In this document: one piece after another, positions 24,820 to 35,070 of the stretch | How the letters are laid out: the number at the start of each line of letters is the position of its first letter | Numbering within the stretch: position 1 is the first letter of the stretch | DNA from: Kribbella amoyensis | GTDB taxonomy: Bacteria; Actinomycetota; Actinomycetes; Propionibacteriales; Kribbellaceae | Reading direction: 5' to 3' | Length of the DNA stretch: 64,000 nt | Assembly (NCBI RefSeq): GCF_007828865.1 | Contig: NZ_VIVK01000001.1 | Span: forward strand, 6,448,001-6,512,000 | Made by a program: the position numbers and the translations under genes | Notes under the pieces: generated by a model | Told to the model about the DNA's origin: nothing | The model's database searches: none | The model's input: only the letters and a program-made list of their open reading frames with translations

Positions 24820-26046
24820 GTGGCCGAGGAGAGCTGGGGCCGGGTAGCGGAAGACGGAACGGTGTTCGTCCGGACCAAGGACGGCGAACGGGCGGTCGGC
24901 CAGTGGCCGGACGCGAACCCGGAGGAGGCCCTCGCCTTCTACACCCGCCGGTACGACGCGCTGGCGTTCGAGGTGGAGCTGCTGGAGAAGCGGGTCCAGG
25001 CCGGCACGGTGTCGCCCGACGACGCCCGCGCCGCGGTGAAGAAGGTGACCAGCTCGATCGAGGAGGCCCAGGCGGTCGGCGACCTCGACGGCCTGCGGAG
25101 CCGGCTCGAGGCGCTCACCCCGCTGGTCGCCCAGCAGCGGGAGAAGCGCAAGGCCGAACGCGCCGCCCGGGTCGAGGAGGCCCGCGAGGCGAAGACCAAG
25201 ATCGCCACCGAGGCCGAGGCGATCGCCGCCGGCACCGACTGGCGGCACGGCGTCACCCGGCTGCGCGAACTGCTGGAGGAGTGGAAGGCGCTGCCGCGGC
25301 TGGACAAGTCCAGCGACGACGAGCTGTGGCACCGGTTCTCCTCCGCCCGCACCACCTACACCCGGCACCGCAAGCAGCACTTCTCCGAGCTGTCGTCCAA
25401 GCGCGAGGAGGCGGCCAAGATCAAGGACCGGCTCGCCGCCGAGGCCGAGACGCTCGCCGACTCGACCGAATGGGGCCCGACGTCCGGCCGGTTCCGCGAC
25501 CTGATGCGGCAGTGGAAGGCGGCCGGCCCGGCCCCGCGCGAGGTCGACGACAAGCTGTGGGCCCGGTTCCGCAGCGCCCAGGACACCTTCTTCGGCGCCC
25601 GCGACGCGGTCCAGGCCGAAGAGAACGTCGAGCAGCAGGCCAACCTGCAGGCGAAGGAAGCCCTGCTGGTCGAGATCGAGGCGATCCTCCCGGTCGACGA
25701 CGCCAAGGCGGCCCGCGAGCAGCTCCGCGACCTGCTCGACCGCTGGGACCAGATCGGCAAGGTCCCGCGGGACGCGATGCGCTCGATCGACTCCCGGCTG
25801 CGCGCGGTGGAACAAGCCGTCAAGACCGCCGAGGACGAGGTCTGGAACCGCAGCAACCCCGAGGCCCGCGCCCGCGCCGAGGCCACGGTCAAGCAGCTCC
25901 AGTCCCTGATCGCCGATCTGGAGAAGCAGGCCGCCAAGGCCGAGTCCCAGGGCAACACCCGCAAGGCCAACGAAGCCCGCGAAGCCATCGCCGCCCGCCG
26001 CGAATGGCTCACCCAAGCCCAGAACGCCCTCACCGACTTCAGCTGA
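24820..26046 (+). CDS. DUF349 repeat protein
   Basis: The 408-aa protein starts at GTG 24820 (VAEESWGRVAEDGTVFVRTK), with GGAAGGGG 7 nt upstream. The first about 60 residues form a small beta region. The rest is charged alpha-helix with about three DUF349 units. Each carries an L-x-x-x-x-W-K-A/x-pattern and an E-L/K-W-x-R-F segment: LLEEWKALPRLDKSSDDELW, LMRQWKAAGPAPREVDDKLW and LLDRWDQIGKVPRDAMRSID. The C-terminus is coiled-coil. DUF349 proteins are abundant cytoplasmic proteins of unknown function in actinobacteria, usually near rel/hisS as here. Divergent from the MBL operon; a strong terminator follows. Confidence 0.9.
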   Translation: MAEESWGRVAEDGTVFVRTKDGERAVGQWPDANPEEALAFYTRRYDALAFEVELLEKRVQAGTVSPDDARAAVKKVTSSIEEAQAVGDLDGLRSRLEALTPLVAQQREKRKAERAARVEEAREAKTKIATEAEAIAAGTDWRHGVTRLRELLEEWKALPRLDKSSDDELWHRFSSARTTYTRHRKQHFSELSSKREEAAKIKDRLAAEAETLADSTEWGPTSGRFRDLMRQWKAAGPAPREVDDKLWARFRSAQDTFFGARDAVQAEENVEQQANLQAKEALLVEIEAILPVDDAKAAREQLRDLLDRWDQIGKVPRDAMRSIDSRLRAVEQAVKTAEDEVWNRSNPEARARAEATVKQLQSLIADLEKQAAKAESQGNTRKANEAREAIAARREWLTQAQNALTDFS

Positions 26047-26054
26047 TATCGCTG

Positions 26055-26090
26055 ACTGCTCGCCGTGGCCTGTGGACAACGGCGAGCAGT
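26055..26090 (+). terminator. Terminator after the DUF349 gene
   Basis: ACTGCTCGCCGT and ACGGCGAGCAGT form a perfect 12-bp stem with a 12-nt loop. The hairpin starts 8 nt after the stop codon. No U-run. Confidence 0.7.
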
Positions 26091-26119
26091 GATCGCGCCT
26101 TCTCGGCGATCATGCCGGG

Positions 26120-27046
26120 ATGTTTCCTTGTGACCTCCCGCTGTACTTCGCCGGGCTGCCCTTCACCAAGCGCCAGATAGGCAGCAAGCTGCCGTGGTTG
26201 CTGGGCGCCGGCGAGATCCGCCGCGTCGTCGGCGACGTGTACGTCGACACCCGCGTCCCCGACTCCCCAGCCCTCCGCGCCGCGGCCGCCGCGAAGGCGA
26301 TCCCGGCCGGCGCTGTCGCCTGCGGCGAACTCGCTGCCTGGGTGCACGGCATCGACACCACAGCGCTGGGCAGGTCCTCATCCGCCCGCGGCCGCTCGTC
26401 GGCTGGACGCAGCCCTCGTCGTGAACCGCCTGCCGACGCCGATGCTGTCCGTCTTGAGTTCGTGCGGGAGGGCGCGGACGTTGTGGACCTTGGGGATTTG
26501 CGGGTCAGCAGTCCTGTGGCTACCGGGGTGCAGCTTGCTATGCAGCTTCCTCGGCCGTTTGCGTTGTCGGCGGTGGACGCGATGCTTCGGGCGGGGACCG
26601 TGGATCGGTGGGCGCTTCGGGCGGCTTCCGCGGCGTACGACGGGCAGCCGGGGATTCGGCAGGCCCGGGAGATCTTGCGGTACGCGGATCGGCGGGCTGC
26701 TTCGCCGGGTGAGTCCTGGCTCCGGCTCCGGTTGATCGACGCCGGCTTCGGTCGGCCCGAGGCGCAGTACCGGGTGGCCGGCGCCAGGCGGGAGTACCGG
26801 ATCGACCTCGCGTACCCCGAGCCGGTCGACGACGGACAGCAGCTCGGGTTGGAGTACGACAGCGACGCCTGGCACTCGCGCGATCGCGATCAGCAACGCG
26901 ACGACCTCCGCCGCCAGGAGCTGGAGGAGCTCGGCTGGCACCTCCTCTCCGTCCGCCGCCCCGACCTCTGGGGCAGCTACCCCGCTCTCGAACTGGCCGT
27001 CGGCTCCTTCCTCGGCCGTCATCCCCGTCTCCCCCGGCGCTGGTGA
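26120..27046 (+). CDS. AbiEi-antitoxin-like / DUF559 nuclease-fold protein
   Basis: The 308-aa protein appears to have an N-terminal winged-helix AbiEi-like part (FTKRQIGSKLPWLLGAGEIR, RVVGDVYVDTRVPDSPALRA). The C-terminal half resembles DUF559/Vsr-type restriction-fold proteins: GESWLRLRLIDAGFGRPEAQ, then RIDLAYPE, LGLEYDSDAWHS and LEELGWHLLSVRR, giving an E-x-D...LEYD-type active-site pattern. Such solo proteins are very common in actinobacteria and often called AbiEi antitoxin homologues. No AbiEii toxin is next to it. Whether it cleaves DNA or regulates is unknown. A Ser/Arg/Pro-rich stretch (about 88-105) interrupts the middle. Confidence 0.7.
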   Translation: MFPCDLPLYFAGLPFTKRQIGSKLPWLLGAGEIRRVVGDVYVDTRVPDSPALRAAAAAKAIPAGAVACGELAAWVHGIDTTALGRSSSARGRSSAGRSPRREPPADADAVRLEFVREGADVVDLGDLRVSSPVATGVQLAMQLPRPFALSAVDAMLRAGTVDRWALRAASAAYDGQPGIRQAREILRYADRRAASPGESWLRLRLIDAGFGRPEAQYRVAGARREYRIDLAYPEPVDDGQQLGLEYDSDAWHSRDRDQQRDDLRRQELEELGWHLLSVRRPDLWGSYPALELAVGSFLGRHPRLPRRW

Positions 27047-27057
27047 ATCGACGCTTC

Positions 27058-27085
27058 CAATAGTTAACGATCCGTGCAACTATTG
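27058..27085 (+). promoter_or_regulatory. ArsR operator/promoter
   Basis: CAATAGTT (27058-27065) and AACTATTG (27078-27085) are perfect 8-bp inverted arms 12 nt apart, ending 1 nt before the ArsR start. AACTAT within the right arm could be the -10, giving a leaderless mRNA. A dimeric ArsR bound here would block its own transcription. Confidence 0.6.
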
Positions 27086-27086
27086 C

Positions 27087-27425
27087 GTGATGGTGGACGT
27101 ATCGGTCGATCGGGTCTTCGAGGTTCTGGCGGATCCGACCCGACGGCAGGTGGTTCAGCTGTTGGGAGCGGGACCGCGGCGAGCCGGGGAGTTGGCCTCG
27201 GCCGCCGGGGTCTCGCCACCCGCCATGAGCCGGCATCTGCGGATCCTGCTCTCGGCACAGGTGATCGCCGACGAGCGGGTGCCTGACGACGCGCGCGTCC
27301 GGGTGTTCCGGCTGCGGCCCGAGCCCGTCGTCGCCGTGCAGGCCTGGCTCGATCAGGTCCAGGCGCACTGGCAGGAGCAACTGGGAGCGTTCAAGCAGCA
27401 CGTCGAGCAGAGGGAGTCATCGTGA
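27087..27425 (+). CDS. ArsR family transcriptional regulator
   Basis: The 112-aa winged-helix protein has VDRVFEVLADPTRRQVVQLL, then ELASAAGVSPPAMSRHLRIL as recognition helix and VRVFRLRPEPVVAVQAWLDQ. It is the ArsR subtype usually paired with SRPBCC/AHSA1 proteins and has no visible metal-binding Cys cluster. Start is GTG 27087 or ATG 27090; the operator geometry cannot distinguish them. It overlaps the next gene by GTGA. An inverted repeat directly in front indicates autoregulation. Confidence 0.9.
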   Translation: MMVDVSVDRVFEVLADPTRRQVVQLLGAGPRRAGELASAAGVSPPAMSRHLRILLSAQVIADERVPDDARVRVFRLRPEPVVAVQAWLDQVQAHWQEQLGAFKQHVEQRESS

Positions 27426-28243
27426 CCAAGCAGTCCGCGTCCGCGACCGTCGAGGTCGCCGCCGAACCGGGCACCGCGTTCCACGTCTTCACCGCGGAGA
27501 TCGACCTGTGGTGGGTCCGCGGTCCGATCAACTTCTTCGACGCCGGCCGCGCGATCGGCATGCAGATCGAACCGGGCGTCGGCGGCCGCATCCTCGAGGT
27601 GTACCGCCGCGCCGCCGGCGACACCGGCGAGGACGTCCTCGAACTCGGCCGCATCACCGTCTGGGAACCAGGCGCGCGCTTCGCGTACCGGAGCTCGGTC
27701 GACGACACCGAGACCGACATCCGCTTCGAACCGTGCGAAGCCGGCACCCGGGTGAGCGTCGAGCAGACGCTGCTACCTGGTGGCGACAAGGCGTTCTACT
27801 TCTGGCCGAACGTGATCCCGTGGCTCGTCACCTGGACAGCGCGCCGCGGCTCAGGCATGTCCAAGCCGGGCGAACTCGGCCGGCTGAGCATCGCGCTGTA
27901 CTACGCGAACCCGGTCGCCGCGGCCGAGTGGCTGCAGAAGGTGTACGGACTCGAGCCGAGCCTGGAAGTCCCCGACGAGGACGGCCATCCGTCCTGGATC
28001 GAGTTCCGCATCGGCTCCTCGGCCATCCTGCTCTTCCCGCAGACCGACTCGACCGACGCCCCGCGCAACGACCATGAGGTGTGGGTCTACGTCGACGACC
28101 TCGACGCCCACTTCGCTCACAGCACCGACCAGGGCGCCACGATCACCACGCCGATCCAGCAGCACGGATACCGGGCGTACCAGACCACCGACCTCGAGGG
28201 CCACCACTGGACCTTCGCCCAAGCCACCCCCACCACGGAGTAG
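27422..28243 (+). CDS. SRPBCC (AHSA1-like) and VOC domain fusion protein
   Basis: The 273-aa protein joins two ligand-binding folds. Residues 1-about 150 are an AHSA1-type SRPBCC domain (TVEVAAEPGTAFHVFTAEID, WWVRGPINFF, GGRILEVYRR, EPGARFAYRS). Residues about 158-273 are a VOC domain (LSIALYYANPVAAAEWLQKV, IEFRIGSSAILLFP, EVWVYVDDLDAHFAHSTDQG, GYRAYQTTDLEGHHWTFAQA). It is translated from a GTG that overlaps the ArsR stop (GTGA). The ArsR-SRPBCC pairing is widespread, but the fusion with a VOC domain is less usual. The substrate is unknown; resistance or detoxification is a guess. Confidence 0.88.
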   Translation: MTKQSASATVEVAAEPGTAFHVFTAEIDLWWVRGPINFFDAGRAIGMQIEPGVGGRILEVYRRAAGDTGEDVLELGRITVWEPGARFAYRSSVDDTETDIRFEPCEAGTRVSVEQTLLPGGDKAFYFWPNVIPWLVTWTARRGSGMSKPGELGRLSIALYYANPVAAAEWLQKVYGLEPSLEVPDEDGHPSWIEFRIGSSAILLFPQTDSTDAPRNDHEVWVYVDDLDAHFAHSTDQGATITTPIQQHGYRAYQTTDLEGHHWTFAQATPTTE

Positions 28244-28259
28244 CGCCCACCCGGGTCGG

Positions 28260-30650
<2,391 letters not shown>

Positions 30651-30821
30651 GTGTAAAACCCTTCCGCCGACAGACCACCAGTCTAGGGGGTCGCCACCAA
30701 CGCCGTGGACCGGCCTGTGGACAACACGCCGCACCGCCACGTGATCGACGACGGACAGTGATGAATCCCTCACCGATCGATGCCGACGGCCCCCAACCGG
30801 GCGCCGCGCGTCAGCGGGAGC

Positions 30822-31361
30822 TCAGACCGTCAGCAGAGCGCTGACCTGCTCCCCCTCGAGCCGCTTACGGCCCGGGAGGAACGACAGCTCGATCAGCACG
30901 GTCGTCCCGGCGACCTCGGCGCCGCACCGGCGGATCAGCTTCAGGCAGGCCTCGACCGTACCGCCGGTCGCGAGCACGTCGTCGATGACGAGCACCCGCT
31001 CACCGGGGACGAACGCGTCCTGGTGCACCTCGATGGTCGCCTCGCCGTACTCCAGCGCGTACGACTCCTCGTACGTCGCGGCCGGCAGCTTGCCCTTCTT
31101 CCGGACCGGGACGAACCCGGCCCCGAGGGCGAGCGCGACCGGGGCGGCCAGGATGAAGCCGCGGGCCTCGATCCCGACCACCTTGTCCACCACCGGCCGG
31201 CCGTCGTCGTCCTTGCCGAACGCGGCCAGCGCCTCGACGACGTGGCCGAACCCGGTGTGGTCGGCCAACAGCGGGGTGATGTCCTTGAACACCACGCCCG
31301 CCTGCGGGTAGTCCGGGATGTCGCGGATGCCGTCCGTCAGTACCTCTTGCAGCGAACGCAT
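30822..31361 (-). CDS. apt: Adenine phosphoribosyltransferase
   Basis: This 179-aa salvage enzyme converts adenine and PRPP to AMP in the cytoplasm. It shows the PRPP-binding loop VLVIDDVLATGGTVEACLKL (about residues 120-139), the N-terminal DIPDYPQAGVVFKDITPLLA and the base-contacting GIEARGFILAAPVALALGAG. Normal length; ATG 31361. It lies between secF (42-nt gap) and rel (171-nt gap) on the same strand, a conserved arrangement. Confidence 0.96.
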   Translation of the reverse strand: MRSLQEVLTDGIRDIPDYPQAGVVFKDITPLLADHTGFGHVVEALAAFGKDDDGRPVVDKVVGIEARGFILAAPVALALGAGFVPVRKKGKLPAATYEESYALEYGEATIEVHQDAFVPGERVLVIDDVLATGGTVEACLKLIRRCGAEVAGTTVLIELSFLPGRKRLEGEQVSALLTV

Positions 31362-31403
31362 GTCAGCAGTCGGCCCCGATCCGTGCCTTGGTCACCGGTG
31401 TTG

Positions 31404-32597
31404 TCACTTGCCGCGCTTCGAGCGCGGTTTGCGGGTCGGCTGCGGCCGTCCCGCCGCGGCCGAGGACTTCGGCCGGCTGGACGCCACCGGCGTACCACCG
31501 GAGCGGGGGCGGTCCTGCGGACGGTCCGGTCGCTCGGCGACCGCGGTACCACCGCCGCCGGCCGTGGCCGCCGCGGCGGCGGCCGGGACCGGCATCCCGG
31601 AGGCGTTGGTGACGGCCCCGCCGCGCTTGGCGAGCACCCGGCGACGCAGCGCCTGCATGCCCGGCTCGCGCTCCTTGAAGGTGGCCAGCAGCGCCGGGGC
31701 GATGAAGACCGAGGAGTACGCACCGACCGCGATACCGATGAACAGCGCCAGCGACAGGTCCTTCAGCGGACCGGTCCCGAGCACCGCCGTACCGACGACC
31801 AGGATCGAGCCGACCGGGAGCAGCGCGATCACCGTCGTGTTGATCGACCGCACCACGGTCTGGTTGACGGCCAGGTTCGCCGCGTCGCTGTAGGTGAAGC
31901 GGTTCGAGCCGGTGATCCCGCGGGTGTTCTCACGCACCTTGTCGAACACCACGACGGTGTCGTACAGCGAGTACCCGAGGATGGTGAGGACGCCGATCAC
32001 GGTCGCCGGCGTGACGTCGAACCCGATCAGCGCGTAGACGCCGACCGTGATCAGGACGTCGTGCACCAGCGCGATGATCGCCGCCGCCGAGGCCTTCGGT
32101 TCCCGGAAGTAGATCCAGATCACCAGGAAGACCAGCACCAGGAACACGATCAGGGCCAGGACCGCCTTGTGCGCGATCTGGTCACCCCAGGAGGCGCCGA
32201 TCTGCGACGTACTCACCTGGTTGGGCTGGACACCGGCCTCGGTGGCGATCGCGGTCCGGACCTTGGCGATGTCGTCCTGGTCCAGCGGCCGGGTCTGGAT
32301 CCGCACCTTGTCGGTACCGATCGTGGTGACCACCGGGTCGCCGAGGTCCTGGGCGTTGGTCGCCTTCACCGCGTCGGTGAAGTCGGCGACGCTGTTGTCG
32401 GTGACGCGCACGTTCGCCTGGTACTCGACGCCGCCCTTGAACTCGATCCCGAGCGCGAGGCCGCGGGCGAACAGGCCGACCAGAGAGACGACGACGAGGG
32501 CGAGGGAGACGCCGAACCAGATCTTGCGGTGACCGATGAAGTCGTAGGAGACCTCACCGCGGTGCAACCGGGCACCGATGTTGCCGAGCTTCGACAT
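31404..32597 (-). CDS. secF: Protein translocase subunit SecF
   Basis: SecF and SecD form a membrane complex that uses the proton gradient to pull exported proteins out of the SecYEG channel. The 397-aa protein has six membrane segments, the SecF signature YDFIGHRKIWFGVSLALVVV near the N-terminus, and LGIEFKGGVEYQ. Later come VHDVLITVGVYALIGFDVTP, the SecD/SecF motif with TVIGVLTILGYSLYDTVVVF, and SINTTVIALLPVGSILVVG. A basic, Pro/Arg/Ser-rich tail of about 60 residues extends into the cytoplasm (ending KPRSKRGK). ATG 32597 overlaps the secD stop by one base. Confidence 0.96.
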   Translation of the reverse strand: MSKLGNIGARLHRGEVSYDFIGHRKIWFGVSLALVVVSLVGLFARGLALGIEFKGGVEYQANVRVTDNSVADFTDAVKATNAQDLGDPVVTTIGTDKVRIQTRPLDQDDIAKVRTAIATEAGVQPNQVSTSQIGASWGDQIAHKAVLALIVFLVLVFLVIWIYFREPKASAAAIIALVHDVLITVGVYALIGFDVTPATVIGVLTILGYSLYDTVVVFDKVRENTRGITGSNRFTYSDAANLAVNQTVVRSINTTVIALLPVGSILVVGTAVLGTGPLKDLSLALFIGIAVGAYSSVFIAPALLATFKEREPGMQALRRRVLAKRGGAVTNASGMPVPAAAAAATAGGGGTAVAERPDRPQDRPRSGGTPVASSRPKSSAAAGRPQPTRKPRSKRGK

Positions 32598-34336
32598 CAG
32601 ACCTCCCCTCCCACGGGCTTGCGCGTCGACGGCCGGGACTTCTTGGTCGCCGGGCGGGCCGGACCGGCCTGGCCGGGCAGCCGTTCGACACCCAGATGCT
32701 CGGGATCGAGGCCGGACAGTTTGTGGCCGTGACCGAAGAAGTCGGTCCGGGCCAGCAGGGTGACCAGCGGCTTGGTGAAGATGAACACCACCAGCAGGTC
32801 GATCAGCGTGGTCAGGCCGAGGGTGAACGCGAAGCCCTTCACACCGCCGACCGCGAGGATGTACAGCACCACCGCGGCGAGCAGCGAGATCGAGTCCGCC
32901 GCGATGATCGTGTGCTTGGCGCGGGCCCAGCCGGTCTCCACCGAGGAGCGCAGGCTGCGGCCCTCCCGGACCTCGTCCCGGAGCCGCTCGAAGTAGATGA
33001 CGAACGAGTCCGCGGTGATACCGATCGCCACGATCAGACCCGCGATCCCGGCCAGCGTCAGGGTGAACCCGATCGCCTTGCCGAGCAGCACCACCGACGC
33101 GTACGTGAGCAGCGCCGCCACCGCGAGCGAGGCGACCACCACGATGCCGAGGCCGCGGTAGTACAGGAACGAGAACAGGATCACCAGCGCCAGCCCGATC
33201 AGACCGGCCATGATGCCGGCCGACAGCTGGTCACCGCCGAGCTGCGGCGAGATCGTCTCGACCGAGGAGATGTCGAACGAGACCGGCAGCGCGCCGAACT
33301 TCAGCACGTTCGCCAGGTCGCGCGCGTCGGCCTCGGTGAAGGTTCCGGTGATCTGCGCCTGGCCGCCCGGGATCGGGCCGCTCACGCTCGGCGTCGAGAT
33401 GGTCTCGCCGTCGAGCACGATCGCGAACAGGTTCTGGCCCTCGCCGCGCTGCGCGATCGCGGTCGTCGCCTTGAGGAACTTGTCGCCGCCCTCGTTGTTG
33501 AAGTTCAGGTTGACCTGCCACTGGAACCCGCCCTGCGGGATGCCCGCGCTGGCGCCGGACAGGTCGGTGCCCTTGATGATCGCCGGGCCGAGCAGGTACT
33601 TGGTGGCCTTGTCCCGGCTGCAGGAGATCAGCGGCTTGTCCGGGTCGTCCACCGGCGCCGGCTGGTCACAGGTGTACTTGGCGAACGCCTCCTGGCTCGC
33701 CGCGTCCGGCGTCCAGGCGAGCGGGTCGCCGTTGTTCGCGGCCGGCGTCGACGGGGTCGCGGCCGGGGTGCTCGGCTGGGCCGACGGGGTCGGCGTCGGC
33801 GTCGCGTCCTTGCCCAGCGCGCTGCTCCAGGCCCGGCCCTTCGGCGTCGCCGACGGGGTCGCCGACGGCTTGATCGTGGTCGACGGTTTCGGCGTGGCCG
33901 ACGGCTTCGGCGTCGTCGTCGGCTGAGCCGACGGCGTCGTGGTGGGCACCGGCGTCCCGGCCTGGGCGTCGTACACGACCCGGAAGTACAGCAACGCCGT
34001 CTGCCCGACCTGCTTGATCAGGCTGTCCTGGCTGGCTCCCGGCACCGCCACATTGATGTGGTTCGAGCCGGCCGTGGTGATCTCGGCCTCGCCGACACCC
34101 GCCCCGTTCACCCGCTGAGAGATGATGTTCTTCGCCTCGGCCAGCTGCTCGGCCGTCACCGAACCGCCACCCGCGAGCGACTTCGCGGTGAGCGTGATGG
34201 TGGTGCCACCGCGCAGGTCCAGCCCGAGCTTGGGCCCCCAGGACTTGGTCAGCCCCATGATCCCGAACAGCAGGACCAGGATGACCGCCAAGACGATCAG
34301 GAGCCGCCCAGGGCGGGTAGTCGTCGTTGTTGCCAC
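32597..34336 (-). CDS. secD: Protein translocase subunit SecD
   Basis: The 579-aa partner of SecF has a first membrane segment (about 10-28), GLDLRGGTTITL at the start of the extracytoplasmic P1 region, and the C-terminal five-helix domain (LIVAIGITADSFVIYFERLR, EVREGRSLRSSVETGWARAK). The extracytoplasmic domain is interrupted at about residues 120-190 by a long Thr/Pro/Ser/Ala-rich low-complexity insert (for example TTTPSAQPTTTPKPSATPKP). The family has a variable site here, but this insert is large. GTG 34336 start. It is preceded by yajC and followed by secF (yajC-secD-secF order). Confidence 0.96.
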   Translation of the reverse strand: MATTTTTRPGRLLIVLAVILVLLFGIMGLTKSWGPKLGLDLRGGTTITLTAKSLAGGGSVTAEQLAEAKNIISQRVNGAGVGEAEITTAGSNHINVAVPGASQDSLIKQVGQTALLYFRVVYDAQAGTPVPTTTPSAQPTTTPKPSATPKPSTTIKPSATPSATPKGRAWSSALGKDATPTPTPSAQPSTPAATPSTPAANNGDPLAWTPDAASQEAFAKYTCDQPAPVDDPDKPLISCSRDKATKYLLGPAIIKGTDLSGASAGIPQGGFQWQVNLNFNNEGGDKFLKATTAIAQRGEGQNLFAIVLDGETISTPSVSGPIPGGQAQITGTFTEADARDLANVLKFGALPVSFDISSVETISPQLGGDQLSAGIMAGLIGLALVILFSFLYYRGLGIVVVASLAVAALLTYASVVLLGKAIGFTLTLAGIAGLIVAIGITADSFVIYFERLRDEVREGRSLRSSVETGWARAKHTIIAADSISLLAAVVLYILAVGGVKGFAFTLGLTTLIDLLVVFIFTKPLVTLLARTDFFGHGHKLSGLDPEHLGVERLPGQAGPARPATKKSRPSTRKPVGGEV

Positions 34337-34417
34337 GTCTGTTTCAACCTTTGCGCTACTGGGCGCGCCGGACCGTCGTCAGGACGCTCGGGAGCCGTAC
34401 GCCATTCAGAAGAAGGG

Positions 34418-34906
34418 TCAGTTCTCGGTGTGCGTCGGCGGCAGCTTCTTGTCCTGCGCCTTGGCGTCGCCCGTCTCCGGTACGTCGACCGTGTCCCGCG
34501 GCTCGTCCACGACCTTCGGCTCGGTGCTCTTCGGCTCGGCGTCGTCGGCCTCGTCCAGCTTCGCGGCCGGCTCGTCGGTCACCTCGGCCGGCTCGTCGGC
34601 GGCGGCCTCGTCCTCCGGAATGACCCGGCCGATCGCGGCCTTCACGAACTGCACCAGCATGCCGTCGGAGACCTCGAGCGTCACGTACTCGTCGTCGACC
34701 TCCTCCACGATGCCGACCATGCCGCTGGTGGTGACCACCTTGGTGCCCGGCGTCAGCGCGGCGACCGTGTCGGCCTGCCGCTGGCGCTGCTTGCGCTGGG
34801 TGCGGCTCATGAACCAGATCATTCCGACGATCAGGATCAGCGGGAGCAGGAGCGTGATGCCCGAGCCACCCCCGGAGGAGGCCATCGGTACGGCGATCAG
34901 TTCCAT
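34418..34906 (-). CDS. yajC: Preprotein translocase subunit YajC
   Basis: The 162-aa protein has the one N-terminal membrane segment of YajC (TLLLPLILIVGMIWFMSRTQ), the family motif RKQRQRQADTVAALTPGTKV, and a small beta domain (VVTTSGMVGIVEEVDDEYVT, LEVSDGMLVQFVKAAIGRVI). The C-terminal about 70 residues are acidic and Ala/Pro-rich, longer than in Escherichia coli YajC (110 aa) but usual for actinobacteria. It associates with SecDF at the membrane. ATG 34906; Met-8 is an alternative start. Confidence 0.94.
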   Translation of the reverse strand: MELIAVPMASSGGGSGITLLLPLILIVGMIWFMSRTQRKQRQRQADTVAALTPGTKVVTTSGMVGIVEEVDDEYVTLEVSDGMLVQFVKAAIGRVIPEDEAAADEPAEVTDEPAAKLDEADDAEPKSTEPKVVDEPRDTVDVPETGDAKAQDKKLPPTHTEN

Positions 34907-35070
34907 CGGGATTCAAAATCCTTCGGTCGAGAAGTACGGGCGCCCGGCACGCTCTGCTCAAGCGCGCAGGTCGCAACGGGATGGCCTGAGGTCAGGCCAC
35001 CGGGGAGTCTAACCCTGAGGCCCAACAAGCGCCTCATGACACCGGGTCACGTTTGCGTTACTCGTTCCCT

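Noticed and set aside
34982-34999. TGGCCTGA/TCAGGCCA hairpin between ruvB and yajC as a terminator
   Set aside because: An 8-bp stem with only two loop bases cannot form fully and there is no U-run; noted in the ruvB entry but not called.
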